Shown: in pieces, positions 33,973-42,124 of the stretch
Layout: every line of letters starts with the position of its first letter
How positions within the stretch are numbered: the stretch's first letter is position 1
DNA from: Ammoniphilus oxalaticus
GTDB taxonomy: Bacteria; Bacillota; Bacilli; Aneurinibacillales; RAOX-1
Direction of reading: 5' to 3'
DNA length: 64,000 nucleotides
Assembly (NCBI RefSeq): GCF_003609605.1
Contig: NZ_MCHY01000013.1
Location: forward strand, 101,453 to 165,452
Notes under the pieces: generated by a model
Told to the model about the DNA's origin: nothing
Seen by the model: the letters and a program-made list of their open reading frames with translations, nothing else
The model's database searches: none
Program-made: the position numbers and the translations under genes

Positions 33973-34010
33973 AAAAAAGCCTAAGTAGTTTTAAAAATCC
34001 CTACTTAGGC
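33973..34010 (-). terminator. Expression platform terminator of the guanine riboswitch
   Basis: A perfect ten-base stem, GCCTAAGTAG with CTACTTAGGC, followed by TTTTTTATTTT on the minus strand, 30 bases before pbuG. It should form when ligand is bound. Confidence 0.9.
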
Positions 34011-34071
34011 CTTATCATTTACCAAAAAATAGTTTTAATGAGTACAAAAAGAAACATACCCAATTAAACCA

Positions 34072-34140
34072 TCCCGTAGTCGAGCCATTTACGGCAGCTC
34101 GGTAGAAACTTTCAAGCCCTATCCTTGAGATTATACGAAA
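34072..34140 (-). promoter_or_regulatory. Guanine riboswitch aptamer
   Basis: A 69-base minus-strand element with the conserved pieces in order: TATAATC, GGATA, AGTTTCTACC, CCGTAAA and GACTA. P1 forms between TTTCGTA and TACGGGA. The base that reads the ligand by Watson-Crick pairing is C in GACTAC, giving guanine or hypoxanthine rather than adenine specificity. Confidence 0.93.
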
Positions 34141-34234
34141 TGCTTAGTATTAAGTTTAGCGTCATTTTTGTCATCAACATGGCTATCCTAACAAGATTCG
34201 ACAATAAAATCAATACGGAATCTAGTCTCGTCTT

Positions 34235-35779
34235 TTATTCCCACTCGATCGTAGCTGGCGGCTTAGAAGTAATGTCGTAAACGACCCGATTTACATTTTC
34301 AACTTCATTGACAATACGGACTGAAATCTTCTCAAGCACATCGTAAGGGATTCTAGCCCAATCCGCCGTCATTCCATCAATGGAAGTGACCGCGCGAATG
34401 CCGACCGTGTAAGAGTAAGTTCGCATGTCTCCCATTACCCCTACACTTTTCATGTCAGGCAAGGCGGTAAAGTATTGCCAAATCTCACGGTCCAAGCCAG
34501 CTTTCTGGATTTCATCTCGCAAAATATAATCGGAATCACGCACAATTTTAAGCTTGTCCTCTGTAATCTCACCGATAATCCGAATCCCTAAACCCGGTCC
34601 TGGGAAAGGTTGCCTCCATACGATTTCACTCGGCAACCCGAGCTCTTCACCCACTTTACGAACCTCGTCTTTAAATAACGTGTTTAGCGGTTCGATCAGT
34701 TCAAATTCCATATCTTCGGGCAATCCACCGACATTATGATGCGACTTTATCGTTTGCGATGTGGCCGTGCCGCTCTCAACAATATCCGTGTAGAGCGTTC
34801 CTTGAGCAAGAAAATCCATTCCCTCTAAGCTTTTTGACTCTTCTTCAAATAAATAAATGAATTCATTTCCAATGATCTTACGCTTTTGTTCAGGGTCGGA
34901 AACACCTTTCAGTTTGCTAAGGAAACGTTCCTGAGCGTCAATTTTTAAAACCTTCATATGGAAACCTTCGCTAAAAGTCTCCATTACGCTTTCCGCTTCA
35001 CCTTTGCGCAGCAAACCGTGATCGATAAACATACAGGTTAACTGGTCTCCAATCGCTTTATGGATTAAAACAGCGACAACAGAGGAATCAACGCCTCCGC
35101 TTAAAGCGCAAAGCACTTGCTTGTCCCCTACAAGCTCTCTAATCTCACGTATTTGTTGTTCAATGAAGTTTTCCATTGACCATTTACCCTCACATTCGCA
35201 AATCTGATAAAGGAAATTTTTCAAAATCTCATTACCGTATTCCGTATGCTGAACTTCAGGGTGAAATTGAACAGCATATAAGTTTTTCTCTTTAGAACTC
35301 ATCGCTGCAACTGCGCAGTGTTCACTACTGGCGTCTACTCCAAAACCCGACGGCGGCTCTGTCACCAAGTCGCTGTGACTCATCCAAACATTTTGTGTTT
35401 CATCTAAATTGCTAAACAAAGGATTTTCTTTTGAAACTTGGATCACGGCTTTACCATATTCGCGCTTATTGGCGCGCTCAACCTTACCTTCCAGTTGATA
35501 AGCCATTAATTGCATTCCATAACAAATCCCTAGCACTGGAATTCCTAGTTCATATATTCCTTTGTCCGCAATAAAAGAATCCTCGGCGTCCACACTAGCT
35601 GGACCTCCCGAAAGAATAATCCCCTTCGGTTGCAGTTCTTTAATCTTTTCCAAGGGAGTACTATAAGGAAGCAGCTCACTATACACTCCAAGGTCCCTCA
35701 CACGTCGAGCGATTAATTGATTGTATTGGCCGCCAAAATCAAGCACAAGCACAATTTCATTCGGTCTTTCCACAGTCAT
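34235..35779 (-). CDS. guaA: GMP synthase (glutamine-hydrolysing)
   Basis: 514 residues converting XMP to GMP. The N-terminal class I glutaminase domain keeps its nucleophile in [15 protein letters not shown] and the triad His/Glu in [12 protein letters not shown]. The ATP pyrophosphatase loop is [15 protein letters not shown] and the dimerisation domain ends [13 protein letters not shown] (KPPATIEWE). GGAGG sits two bases before ATG but eight before GTG at 35773, which may be the true start. Glutaminase intact, unlike PurQ. Confidence 0.95.
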   Translation of the reverse strand: MTVERPNEIVLVLDFGGQYNQLIARRVRDLGVYSELLPYSTPLEKIKELQPKGIILSGGPASVDAEDSFIADKGIYELGIPVLGICYGMQLMAYQLEGKVERANKREYGKAVIQVSKENPLFSNLDETQNVWMSHSDLVTEPPSGFGVDASSEHCAVAAMSSKEKNLYAVQFHPEVQHTEYGNEILKNFLYQICECEGKWSMENFIEQQIREIRELVGDKQVLCALSGGVDSSVVAVLIHKAIGDQLTCMFIDHGLLRKGEAESVMETFSEGFHMKVLKIDAQERFLSKLKGVSDPEQKRKIIGNEFIYLFEEESKSLEGMDFLAQGTLYTDIVESGTATSQTIKSHHNVGGLPEDMEFELIEPLNTLFKDEVRKVGEELGLPSEIVWRQPFPGPGLGIRIIGEITEDKLKIVRDSDYILRDEIQKAGLDREIWQYFTALPDMKSVGVMGDMRTYSYTVGIRAVTSIDGMTADWARIPYDVLEKISVRIVNEVENVNRVVYDITSKPPATIEWE

Positions 35780-35841
35780 TTCCTCCTTGTTTTTGCTGTA
35801 TGTATGTCAATAGTATTCTCTTATGTCCCAAAAACATAAAA

Positions 35842-35882
35842 CCGAATTCCCCACGAAGGAAAATTCGGCGTTGGTTTTCCCC
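35842..35882 (-). promoter_or_regulatory. guaA leader with mutually exclusive hairpins
   Basis: A terminator-like hairpin (CCGAATT with AATTCGG, 35842-35868) is followed on the minus strand by TTTTATGTTTTT. Just 5' of it, GGGGAAAA (35875-35882) can pair with TTTTCCTT (35856-35863), which would break the terminator. This is the layout of a transcription attenuator. No known aptamer is recognised. A TATAAT box lies at 35904-35909. Confidence 0.5.
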
Positions 35883-36048
35883 GACATATTTTGAAGTCTT
35901 AAAATTATACGTTAACCTATCTTTAACGAATTAATTTTATCAAAGTCTATCCATATGTCAAGAAAGTCAATATCATATTAATAATGATCAAGTTATTTCG
36001 CAGTAAGTAAATTGGGATTTTTTTAAGAAAGGATTTTTAAAGGAGAAT

Positions 36049-36123
36049 TGGCTGGCCCGCCTGGATTCGAACCAGGGCATGACGGAGTCAAAGTCCGTTG
36101 CCTTACCGCTTGGCTACGGGCCA
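36049..36123 (-). tRNA. tRNA-Gln(UUG)
   Basis: 75 bases including encoded CCA. Acceptor stem TGGCCCG pairs with CGGGCCA (U1-A72, typical of tRNA-Gln). The anticodon loop is CTTTGAC (anticodon TTG), the T arm CCTGG-TTCGAAT-CCAGG is perfect, and the D loop contains AGCGGTAAGGC. Charged through GatCAB in organisms lacking glutaminyl-tRNA synthetase. Confidence 0.95.
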
Positions 36124-36263
36124 TCAAATCATTGTAATACTATTATAGACCAATCATACTATTTTATACAACAAACAAATGTTTTTGATTTTGATTATGA
36201 CTAGTCTTGCGTTATTTTTAACCAGCCGACCTTCCCCCCCTTCAGGCAGCCGACTTTATTTTA

Positions 36264-36719
36264 TCACACATTTTTTATTGTTTCTTCCATGTCCAGCAAA
36301 ATAATCAAACGGCGATCTATTTTAACGGCCCCTAAGATAAAGGAGGTATCAACATCACCCGAAACCGTCGGAGGCGGCTCGATGTCTCCCTTATTAATAT
36401 CGACTACACTGCTGCAACTGTCGACAACAATACCTACCTCGATTTCTTTTAACTGCAAAACGATAATACGGGTTTCATCATCAAATTCCTTAGCAGGCAG
36501 ACCAAATCTCTTCCGTAAGTCTACAATCGGAATCACATTGCCGCGCAAATTCATAACCCCAACTATGTATTCGCTAACATTAGGAACCCTCGTAATCTCC
36601 ATTATTTTTTCGATTGAATTTACTAAAGAAATATTTGTTCCATACTCCTCGTCATTTACTTGAAAGGTCACAATTTTCAATAATTCTTGGTCAAGCTCTA
36701 CAGACTGAGTTTGCTCCAT
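36264..36719 (-). CDS. cheW: Chemotaxis coupling protein CheW
   Basis: A 151-residue single CheW domain that links chemoreceptors to CheA. QELLKIVTFQVNDEEYGTNI, the strongly conserved VVGVMNLRGNVIPIVDLRKR-type core (here YIVGVMNLRGNVIPIVDLRK) and VVDSCSSVVDI are typical. It stands alone with its own promoter region, so it may be an extra CheW. Confidence 0.92.
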   Translation of the reverse strand: MEQTQSVELDQELLKIVTFQVNDEEYGTNISLVNSIEKIMEITRVPNVSEYIVGVMNLRGNVIPIVDLRKRFGLPAKEFDDETRIIVLQLKEIEVGIVVDSCSSVVDINKGDIEPPPTVSGDVDTSFILGAVKIDRRLIILLDMEETIKNV

Positions 36720-36763
36720 ATCTCCACTCCCCTCCCCTATCTCTTATCTTATACCTATTTTAA

Positions 36764-36793
36764 TTAAAAAAGAAGCCCTAATCGGACTTCTTT
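36764..36793 (-). terminator. Terminator after the second OFA transporter
   Basis: AAAGAAG pairs with CTTCTTT plus CC/GG inside, with a T run on the minus strand. Confidence 0.75.
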
Positions 36794-36808
36794 ATTCCCT
36801 CCTTTATA

Positions 36809-38119
36809 CTAACCCGCTTTTACCCCCTCAAGATTCCTGTCATTTTTTTGTTTGTCTAATTCATTTTGTCTACGAAGCCTATTTAGCTCCATGCGCATTA
36901 ATATCGAGACGATAAGCGCAACCACCATAAAGCCTGAAAAGTAGATCAAACTGTTCGCATAGCTCCCCGTCACGTCTCTCATATACGCGGCAAACAATGG
37001 ACCGACAAGCCCACCCGCTGACCAAGCTGTCAGGATATATCCGTGGATCGCGCCGAGTTGTTTAGTTCCGAAAACGTCACCGATAAAGGCCGGTATCGCC
37101 GCGAAACCTCCGCCGTAACAGGAATAAATCACTGCAGCAATGATGACAAACGATGTTACACTCGTTACTTTTGGCATGAGGAAGAATAAGAAAATTTGCA
37201 GTACAAAAAAGATAGTCCAAGTGTTCATTCGGCCGAGGTAATCGGATGCGGTAGCCCAACCAATACGCCCTCCGCCATTCATGACACCCATCGCCCCTAC
37301 AAACGTGGCAGCCGCGGCTACCGCCATTCCAAAATCATCTACAGCTAAAACTTTGGCTGCGGAAGTAACGGCAATACCGCACGTAACATTAATAAATAAC
37401 ATCAACCACATATAATAGAAGCGTCTTGTTTTAATCGCCTCATTCGCTGTAAGTTGGGATAAGTCTTCAGGTTGTTTTGAAACCTTTTCCCCAGAACCCG
37501 CATCCGCCTCAAATGAAGCTGGGCTCCAACCTTCTGGCGGTCTCTCCAGATATAATGAAGCTGAAAGCATGACCACAAAGTATGCGGCTCCTAAAATAAA
37601 GAATGTATTCGCTACGCCTACCGTAACAATCAAATAGTTCATAATTGGTGAAGATATAGCGGCCGCGAATCCAAAGCCCATGATCGCAAGCCCAGTCGCC
37701 AAACCCCTTCGGTCAGGGAACCATTTAATTAGAGTAGAAACTGGCGCAATATATCCCGTGCCAAGCCCTATTCCACCTAATACACCATACGTCAAATAAA
37801 TCATCATTAAAGATTCCATTTTAACCGCAAAACCCGTTGTGAATATACCGATCCCGAAAAAAGCAGCCGCAATCAACCCTGTTTTCCGAGGGCCGTGTCT
37901 CTCTACAAAGTGACCTAAGAATGCGGCGGATAAACCTAAGAACAGAATTGCGATACTGAATGTTAACTGTACATTGGCGTTTGTCCAACCCTGACCTTGT
38001 CCAATTTCTAAAAGCGGATCGGTAAAGTTACTCCAGGCATACACCGAACCAATCGAAATATGAAGCCCCACTGCTGATAAAGCAATAAGCCAGCGGTTCT
38101 TCACTTTTTGTGAACTCAT
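36809..38119 (-). CDS. Oxalate/formate antiporter-family MFS transporter (copy 2)
   Basis: A 436-residue, 12-helix major facilitator of the OFA family (OxlT type). VGLHISIGSVYAWSNFTDPL and the MFS loop motif LGHFVERHGPRKTG lie in the N-half; WFPDRRGLATGLAIMGFG and the Arg-rich C-half loop are present. OFA proteins exchange oxalate for formate or related acids. It is a close tandem duplicate of the gene at 38339-39652 (nearly identical over long stretches). The linker KVSKQPEDLSQLTANEAIKT is shared. Confidence 0.85.
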   Translation of the reverse strand: MSSQKVKNRWLIALSAVGLHISIGSVYAWSNFTDPLLEIGQGQGWTNANVQLTFSIAILFLGLSAAFLGHFVERHGPRKTGLIAAAFFGIGIFTTGFAVKMESLMMIYLTYGVLGGIGLGTGYIAPVSTLIKWFPDRRGLATGLAIMGFGFAAAISSPIMNYLIVTVGVANTFFILGAAYFVVMLSASLYLERPPEGWSPASFEADAGSGEKVSKQPEDLSQLTANEAIKTRRFYYMWLMLFINVTCGIAVTSAAKVLAVDDFGMAVAAAATFVGAMGVMNGGGRIGWATASDYLGRMNTWTIFFVLQIFLFFLMPKVTSVTSFVIIAAVIYSCYGGGFAAIPAFIGDVFGTKQLGAIHGYILTAWSAGGLVGPLFAAYMRDVTGSYANSLIYFSGFMVVALIVSILMRMELNRLRRQNELDKQKNDRNLEGVKAG

Positions 38120-38256
38120 TTACATTCCTCCAAATAATTAGTTGTTTAGTTTTTTGTAATGCCCTTCAGTAACAAACCTATTTGTATTTTGCCGAAAAAC
38201 GCCTGAAGTATACTTATACAATCACGCCCACGGCAAGAACCTCTCTTAATTAATCA

Positions 38257-38311
38257 ATAAAAAAAGGGCGTCTTAGAAAGTCACTTTTCACTGACCTTCC
38301 AGACAACCCTT
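38257..38311 (-). terminator. Terminator between the two OFA genes
   Basis: A long imperfect hairpin with AAGGG/CCCTT at its base and inner GTCT/AGAC pairing, followed by seven Ts on the minus strand. The two transporters are probably separate units. Confidence 0.8.
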
Positions 38312-38338
38312 ACACCTTTATTACATTCCCCTTGAAAA

Positions 38339-39652
38339 TTAGATCGCTTTCGCGCCTTCAAAGCTATTTTCAGCGCTTTTCTTTTTTAACTCATTTTGTC
38401 TGCGAAGCTTATTCATTTCCATACGCATTAATATCGATACGAAGAATGCAACGACCATAAGGCCTGAGAAATAGATCAAACTGTTCGCATAACTCCCTGT
38501 CACGTCTTTCATATAGGCCGCAAACAATGGACCAGCAAGCCCACCCGCGGACCAAGCTGTCAGGATATAACCGTGGATCGCTCCGAGTTGTTTAGTTCCG
38601 AAAACGTCACCGATAAAGGCCGGTATCGCCGCGAAACCTCCGCCGTAACAGGAATAAATCACTGCTGAAATGATAACGAATGCCATAACACCGCTCACTT
38701 TTGGCAAGAGGAAGAATAAGAAAATTTGTAGTACAAAAAAGATAGTCCAAGTGTTCATTCGGCCGAGGTAATCGGATGCGGTAGCCCAACCAATACGCCC
38801 TCCGCCGTTCATGACACCCATCGCCCCTACAAACGTGGCAGCCACAGCTACCGCCATTCCAAAATCATCTACAGCTAAAACTTTGGCTGCGGAAGTAACC
38901 GCAATACCGCACGTAATATTAATAAATAACATAAACCACATATAATAGAAACGTTTTGTTTTAATCGCTTCATTCGCTGTAAGTTGGGATAAGTCTTCAG
39001 GTTGTTTTGAAACCTTCTCTCCAGAACCCGCATCCGCTTCAAACGAAGCTGGCGCCCAGCCTTCTGGCGGCTTTTCCAGATATAATGAAGATAAAAACAT
39101 GACGACAAAATATGAAGCCCCTAAAATGAAAAATGTATTTGCGACACCTACAGTTCCGTTTAAATAATCCATGATTGGCGAAGCGACAGCGGCCGCGAAT
39201 CCAAAACCCATAATCGCAAGTCCAGTCGCCAACCCTCTCCGATCAGGGAACCATTTGACAAGAGTGGAAACTGGCGCAATATATCCCGTGCCAAGCCCTA
39301 TTCCACCCAATACACCATACGTCAGATAAATCATCGTTAAAGATTCCATTTTAACCGCAAAGCCCGTTGTGAATATACCGATCCCGAAAAAAGTAGCCGC
39401 AATCAACCCTGTTTTCCGAGGGCCATGTTTCTCTACAAAGTGACCTAAGAATGCTGCAGATAAACCTAAGAATAAAATTGCGATACTAAATGTTAACTGT
39501 ACATTGGCGTTTGTCCAACCCTGACCTTGTCCAATTTCTAAAAGTGGATCGGTAAAGTTACTCCAGGCGTAAACTGAGCCAATTGAAATATGAAGCCCCA
39601 CCGCGCACAAAGCGATAAGCCAGCGATTTTTTACTTTCATTGTTGATCCCAT
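38339..39652 (-). CDS. Oxalate/formate antiporter-family MFS transporter (copy 1)
   Basis: 437 residues with the same twelve-helix layout and motifs as copy 2 (VGLHISIGSVYAWSNF, LGHFVEKHGPRKTG, KWFPDRRGLATGLAIM). Differences are scattered, mostly in helices, so the copies are diverging under constraint. GGAGG six bases before the ATG at 39652. The 870-base upstream region holds two Fnr/Crp-type promoters, suggesting that this copy is the regulated, perhaps main, oxalate carrier. Substrate is inferred from family only. Confidence 0.85.
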   Translation of the reverse strand: MGSTMKVKNRWLIALCAVGLHISIGSVYAWSNFTDPLLEIGQGQGWTNANVQLTFSIAILFLGLSAAFLGHFVEKHGPRKTGLIAATFFGIGIFTTGFAVKMESLTMIYLTYGVLGGIGLGTGYIAPVSTLVKWFPDRRGLATGLAIMGFGFAAAVASPIMDYLNGTVGVANTFFILGASYFVVMFLSSLYLEKPPEGWAPASFEADAGSGEKVSKQPEDLSQLTANEAIKTKRFYYMWFMLFINITCGIAVTSAAKVLAVDDFGMAVAVAATFVGAMGVMNGGGRIGWATASDYLGRMNTWTIFFVLQIFLFFLLPKVSGVMAFVIISAVIYSCYGGGFAAIPAFIGDVFGTKQLGAIHGYILTAWSAGGLAGPLFAAYMKDVTGSYANSLIYFSGLMVVAFFVSILMRMEMNKLRRQNELKKKSAENSFEGAKAI

Positions 39653-40007
39653 GATGGACCTCCTAGAGAATTTTCTAATTATTTATCTCTCCATGGTGTC
39701 TTCACGTGATGTTCGTTTGATAAATCATTCCAATAATCCAAAACTTATAACCAATAGATTTAAAAGAAGAATAAAGATATAAAGGAAAATAACTTTTTAA
39801 AAAAATACGATTCTACCCACCCACACTTGTATTACCTACTAGTTCACCCCGCTTCACTCAAGCTTTATTTGAAGGAAATGGATGTAAAATTAATTGTGTC
39901 GATTCTTTTCCCTAGTGGAGAAAGACACCACTCTCTCTCCATTTAAACCTTTAAGAAGAAGGAAGCGAGTAGGGTATTACCCCACTAGGAAAAAGAAATG
40001 CATTTGC

Positions 40008-40050
40008 ACTATACTTACTGTTATTATAATATTATGTGAATCTTTTCACA
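40008..40050 (-). promoter_or_regulatory. Fnr/Crp-type promoter, proximal
   Basis: TGTGAATCTTTTCACA at 40035-40050 matches TGTGA-N6-TCACA. Minus-strand TATAGT lies at 40008-40013, so the site is centred near -41.5 of the predicted start, the class II activator position. The site also fits the Rex pattern TGTGAA-N4-TTCACA. Confidence 0.65.
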
Positions 40051-40070
40051 TAATATTATAATAACAGTAA
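40015..40070. repeat. 26-bp perfect inverted repeat
   Basis: Two perfect 26-base arms (40015-40040 and 40045-40070) around TCTT. The Fnr/Crp-type site is its centre; the outer arms are AT rich. In RNA it would be a very stable hairpin in the leader of any transcript begun upstream. Confidence 0.9.
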
Positions 40071-40191
40071 TATGAAGAACTTGTTGCCGCTAATCCAATA
40101 CTGAATTTTAACCATGATGTTCTATCTCTTTCTTCACCTTTATAATACCCCATAAATATTGTAATTACGATCATTTTCTAAAGAATTCACC

Positions 40192-40219
40192 ATTTTGACA
40201 ATAAACAGATTGTCAAAAT
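40192..40219. repeat. 11-bp inverted repeat, operator-like
   Basis: ATTTTGACAAT and ATTGTCAAAAT separated by AAACAG. Lies between the two Fnr/Crp-type promoters. Could bind a dimeric regulator; none identified. Confidence 0.6.
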
Positions 40220-40305
40220 ATCAAATATTGTTCACCCCTTTTATCCGAGGACGCGAATCGATTCCATATCACTCTTTAACCAGCTAATTAAATCGCTTTC
40301 TTTAT

Positions 40306-40348
40306 ACTATAAACAATGTGTAAAAGTTCTTTTGTGAAAAATTTCACA
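40306..40348 (-). promoter_or_regulatory. Fnr/Crp-type promoter, distal
   Basis: TGTGAAAAATTTCACA at 40333-40348 with minus-strand TATAGT at 40306-40311: exactly the same 27-base offset and -10 sequence as the proximal copy. Flanking bases make it an almost perfect Rex site too. Confidence 0.65.
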
Positions 40349-40395
40349 TTACATCTCAAAAATATATCTTTAAATTTCCAATCCACTCAAATTAG

Positions 40396-40424
40396 AATAT
40401 ACTGCTCTTTATACAGCTTGTCAA
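40396..40424 (-). promoter_or_regulatory. Consensus sigma-A promoter upstream of the Fnr/Crp sites
   Basis: TTGACA (40419-40424) and TATATT (40396-40401) on the minus strand, 17 bases apart. A transcript from here would run about 740 bases before the transporter start and cross both Fnr/Crp-type sites. Confidence 0.6.
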
Positions 40425-40440
40425 GAGTCATCACAAAGCA

Positions 40441-40478
40441 TAAAAATAGAAGGCGCTTCACCTGAAAACAGCGCCTTC
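40441..40478 (-). terminator. Terminator after the 69-residue gene
   Basis: GAAGGCGCT pairs with AGCGCCTTC, followed by TATTTTTA on the minus strand. Confidence 0.85.
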
Positions 40479-40520
40479 CACTTTCTAGCGGACAAATTAT
40501 AAAAGGATCCAATGGGGGCT

Positions 40521-40730
40521 TTATTCGCTTTCGTCTTTGAGAAAAAACTCTTGAATTTTTCGACTTTCCGTCTGATATATCTCCATAAACTTTTTATCAA
40601 ATTCTTCTCTGGACAAAACCCCTTTTTCTACTAATAGCTCAAACAGCGTCATCAGCTGCACATGATCAGTTGCAGTCTGAGCCCCAATTTTTCCAATCGC
40701 CGTAAATGCTCTTTTATTAAAATCTGTCAT
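40521..40730 (-). CDS. Small helical hypothetical protein
   Basis: 69 residues, all helical in appearance: HVQLMTLFELLVEKGVLSRE then EEFDKKFMEIYQTESRKI and an acidic end. The LLVEKGVLSREEFDKKF stretch resembles the short C-terminal SHOCT-type helix pairs, but the match is loose. Ribosome site GGGAGA upstream and its own terminator. Function unknown. Confidence 0.6.
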   Translation of the reverse strand: MTDFNKRAFTAIGKIGAQTATDHVQLMTLFELLVEKGVLSREEFDKKFMEIYQTESRKIQEFFLKDESE

Positions 40731-40811
40731 AACGAATCATCTCCCTAACTTAGCTAGTATTCTGCAAAAAGAAATAGATCCCGCAATTATTAAAAGACAA
40801 AGAGGCAAACT

Positions 40812-40855
40812 AAAAAAGGCCATTCATTAAGCTACTCAACTCAGTGAATGGCCTT
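40812..40855 (-). terminator. Bidirectional terminator
   Basis: AAGGCCATTCA pairs with TGAATGGCCTT (11 bp) and is followed by TTTTTT on the minus strand. It ends the gene at 40946-41785. Confidence 0.85.
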
Positions 40856-40945
40856 AATCACTTCCTAAGCAAAAAGATGACATAGGACTTGAACCTTTTT
40901 TTCAAACGTTTCAAGTTTACTTGATCTTTCTTATTTCCATCTAAC

Positions 40946-41785
40946 TTATTGCTTCAAAGCTCCATTTGCTTCTGGGATGTTATCCATGTCAAGCGCATTC
41001 ACCTGACAGAAGTATTCCAAAAACTTTTCAATCTTTTGGATTTCCTCTTCATCCGTTTTTAACGCAATAATATCTTTCAAAATTTGAGCAGTCCAAATAT
41101 TATCGAAATAACGAAACTTACCGGAATTCCACGTCGTTCGGTGAGGATAGTTGCTATTGATATAATAGTTCCAGAACAACATTTTTTCCGCTTCTTGATC
41201 TGTTAGCTGGATTCTAAACTCTTCATGAGACGGGACCAATCCATCCTCGCTAAGACTGCCAGAAAATGTTTCATCTACCATGTAGAGGCCGATAATTTGT
41301 CTTTCTGTTTCTGGTTGATCCAGTTCTCTTATAGTCAGAAGACCCGCGCTGTTTGGACGCAAACGAGCCGCCCTGTTTGGTTGACCTTTATTTTTACCGC
41401 TCTGAACTACGCCAGTAGATACTTGCCAATCGGTAAACACATATTGTTGTTCTTCTTCATCTAACCAGAACACTATCTGTGAGCTCTCATGAATCCGATG
41501 GTTTTTCAGTAATTCTCTACGTTGACGTTCAAGTTCCAGGCGCTCTTTTTCTTCTTCACGTTTCCTTTCAAGCGCTTCTTCTTTCAATTCCCTTTTTGCA
41601 ATGACCTTTTCCAAAGCTTTCGCGGTATCGCGGTCATTTAGTGTGATAAATTCCGCAAAAACATCAGGATAGACGAATTTTTTAATGTCCTCATTAAAAT
41701 CAACGGTAATGATAGATCCATCCTGATCCACAATATTACCTTCACCAAAAACCTTATGTGTTATTTCTTCATTAATTAAGTTCAC
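40946..41785 (-). CDS. Hypothetical protein with Tudor-like N-terminus and coiled coil
   Basis: 279 residues. Residues 1-50 (HKVFGEGNIVDQDGSIITVD) look like the small beta-barrel also seen at the PcrA C-terminus and in CarD-type proteins, which bind RNA polymerase or nucleic acid. Residues about 55-100 form a charged coiled coil (KRELKEEALERKREEEKERL). The C-terminal 180 residues (VFWLDEEEQQYVFTDWQVST onward) are a domain I do not recognise. Ribosome site GGAGAGTG. Single gene. Confidence 0.65.
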   Translation of the reverse strand: MNLINEEITHKVFGEGNIVDQDGSIITVDFNEDIKKFVYPDVFAEFITLNDRDTAKALEKVIAKRELKEEALERKREEEKERLELERQRRELLKNHRIHESSQIVFWLDEEEQQYVFTDWQVSTGVVQSGKNKGQPNRAARLRPNSAGLLTIRELDQPETERQIIGLYMVDETFSGSLSEDGLVPSHEEFRIQLTDQEAEKMLFWNYYINSNYPHRTTWNSGKFRYFDNIWTAQILKDIIALKTDEEEIQKIEKFLEYFCQVNALDMDNIPEANGALKQ

Positions 41786-42124
41786 TAACCCACTCTCCTT
41801 ATATAAGATATTTAGGTAATTAGGTATTTATTTTGACATTATTATTTTCCGAAATTTAATGGCTAAATATTTTCAAATTAAAAAATCGCGCTCAAGTTCT
41901 GTCTGGAAGAAGTTGCGCACGATGATCAAATACTCTTTCAAATACATTCTAACTATATATTATCATATAATCTAAATTATTGCAAATTTGCGGTTGACAA
42001 TGCCAGTTAGCTTATCGTATAATGATGTTTTTTTAATTTGAAAACAATGTGATGAGGATGAACAAAGCAGGAATCTTTTTTGATATTTCTTGTCCTCATT
42101 TGTGTCAGCTTGAGAAACTCTTTC
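41786..42124. other. Intergenic region with an orphan plus-strand promoter
   Basis: Plus-strand TTGACA (41994-41999) and TATAAT (42018-42023) are 18 bases apart, a near-consensus promoter, yet no plus-strand gene follows. The transcript would form a long hairpin (ATGAGGA at 42051 with TCCTCAT at 42093) and then run antisense into the 3' end of cobB. No other gene is seen. Confidence 0.55.

Larger units (their letters stand above)
39653..40520. other. Long regulatory region upstream of the OFA transporter
   Basis: No gene is seen in these 868 bases. They contain a consensus minus-strand promoter, two TGTGA-N6-TCACA sites each with a TATAGT box at the same distance, a 26-bp perfect hairpin and an 11-bp inverted repeat. 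Each is listed separately. Base composition is AT rich. Confidence 0.7.
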
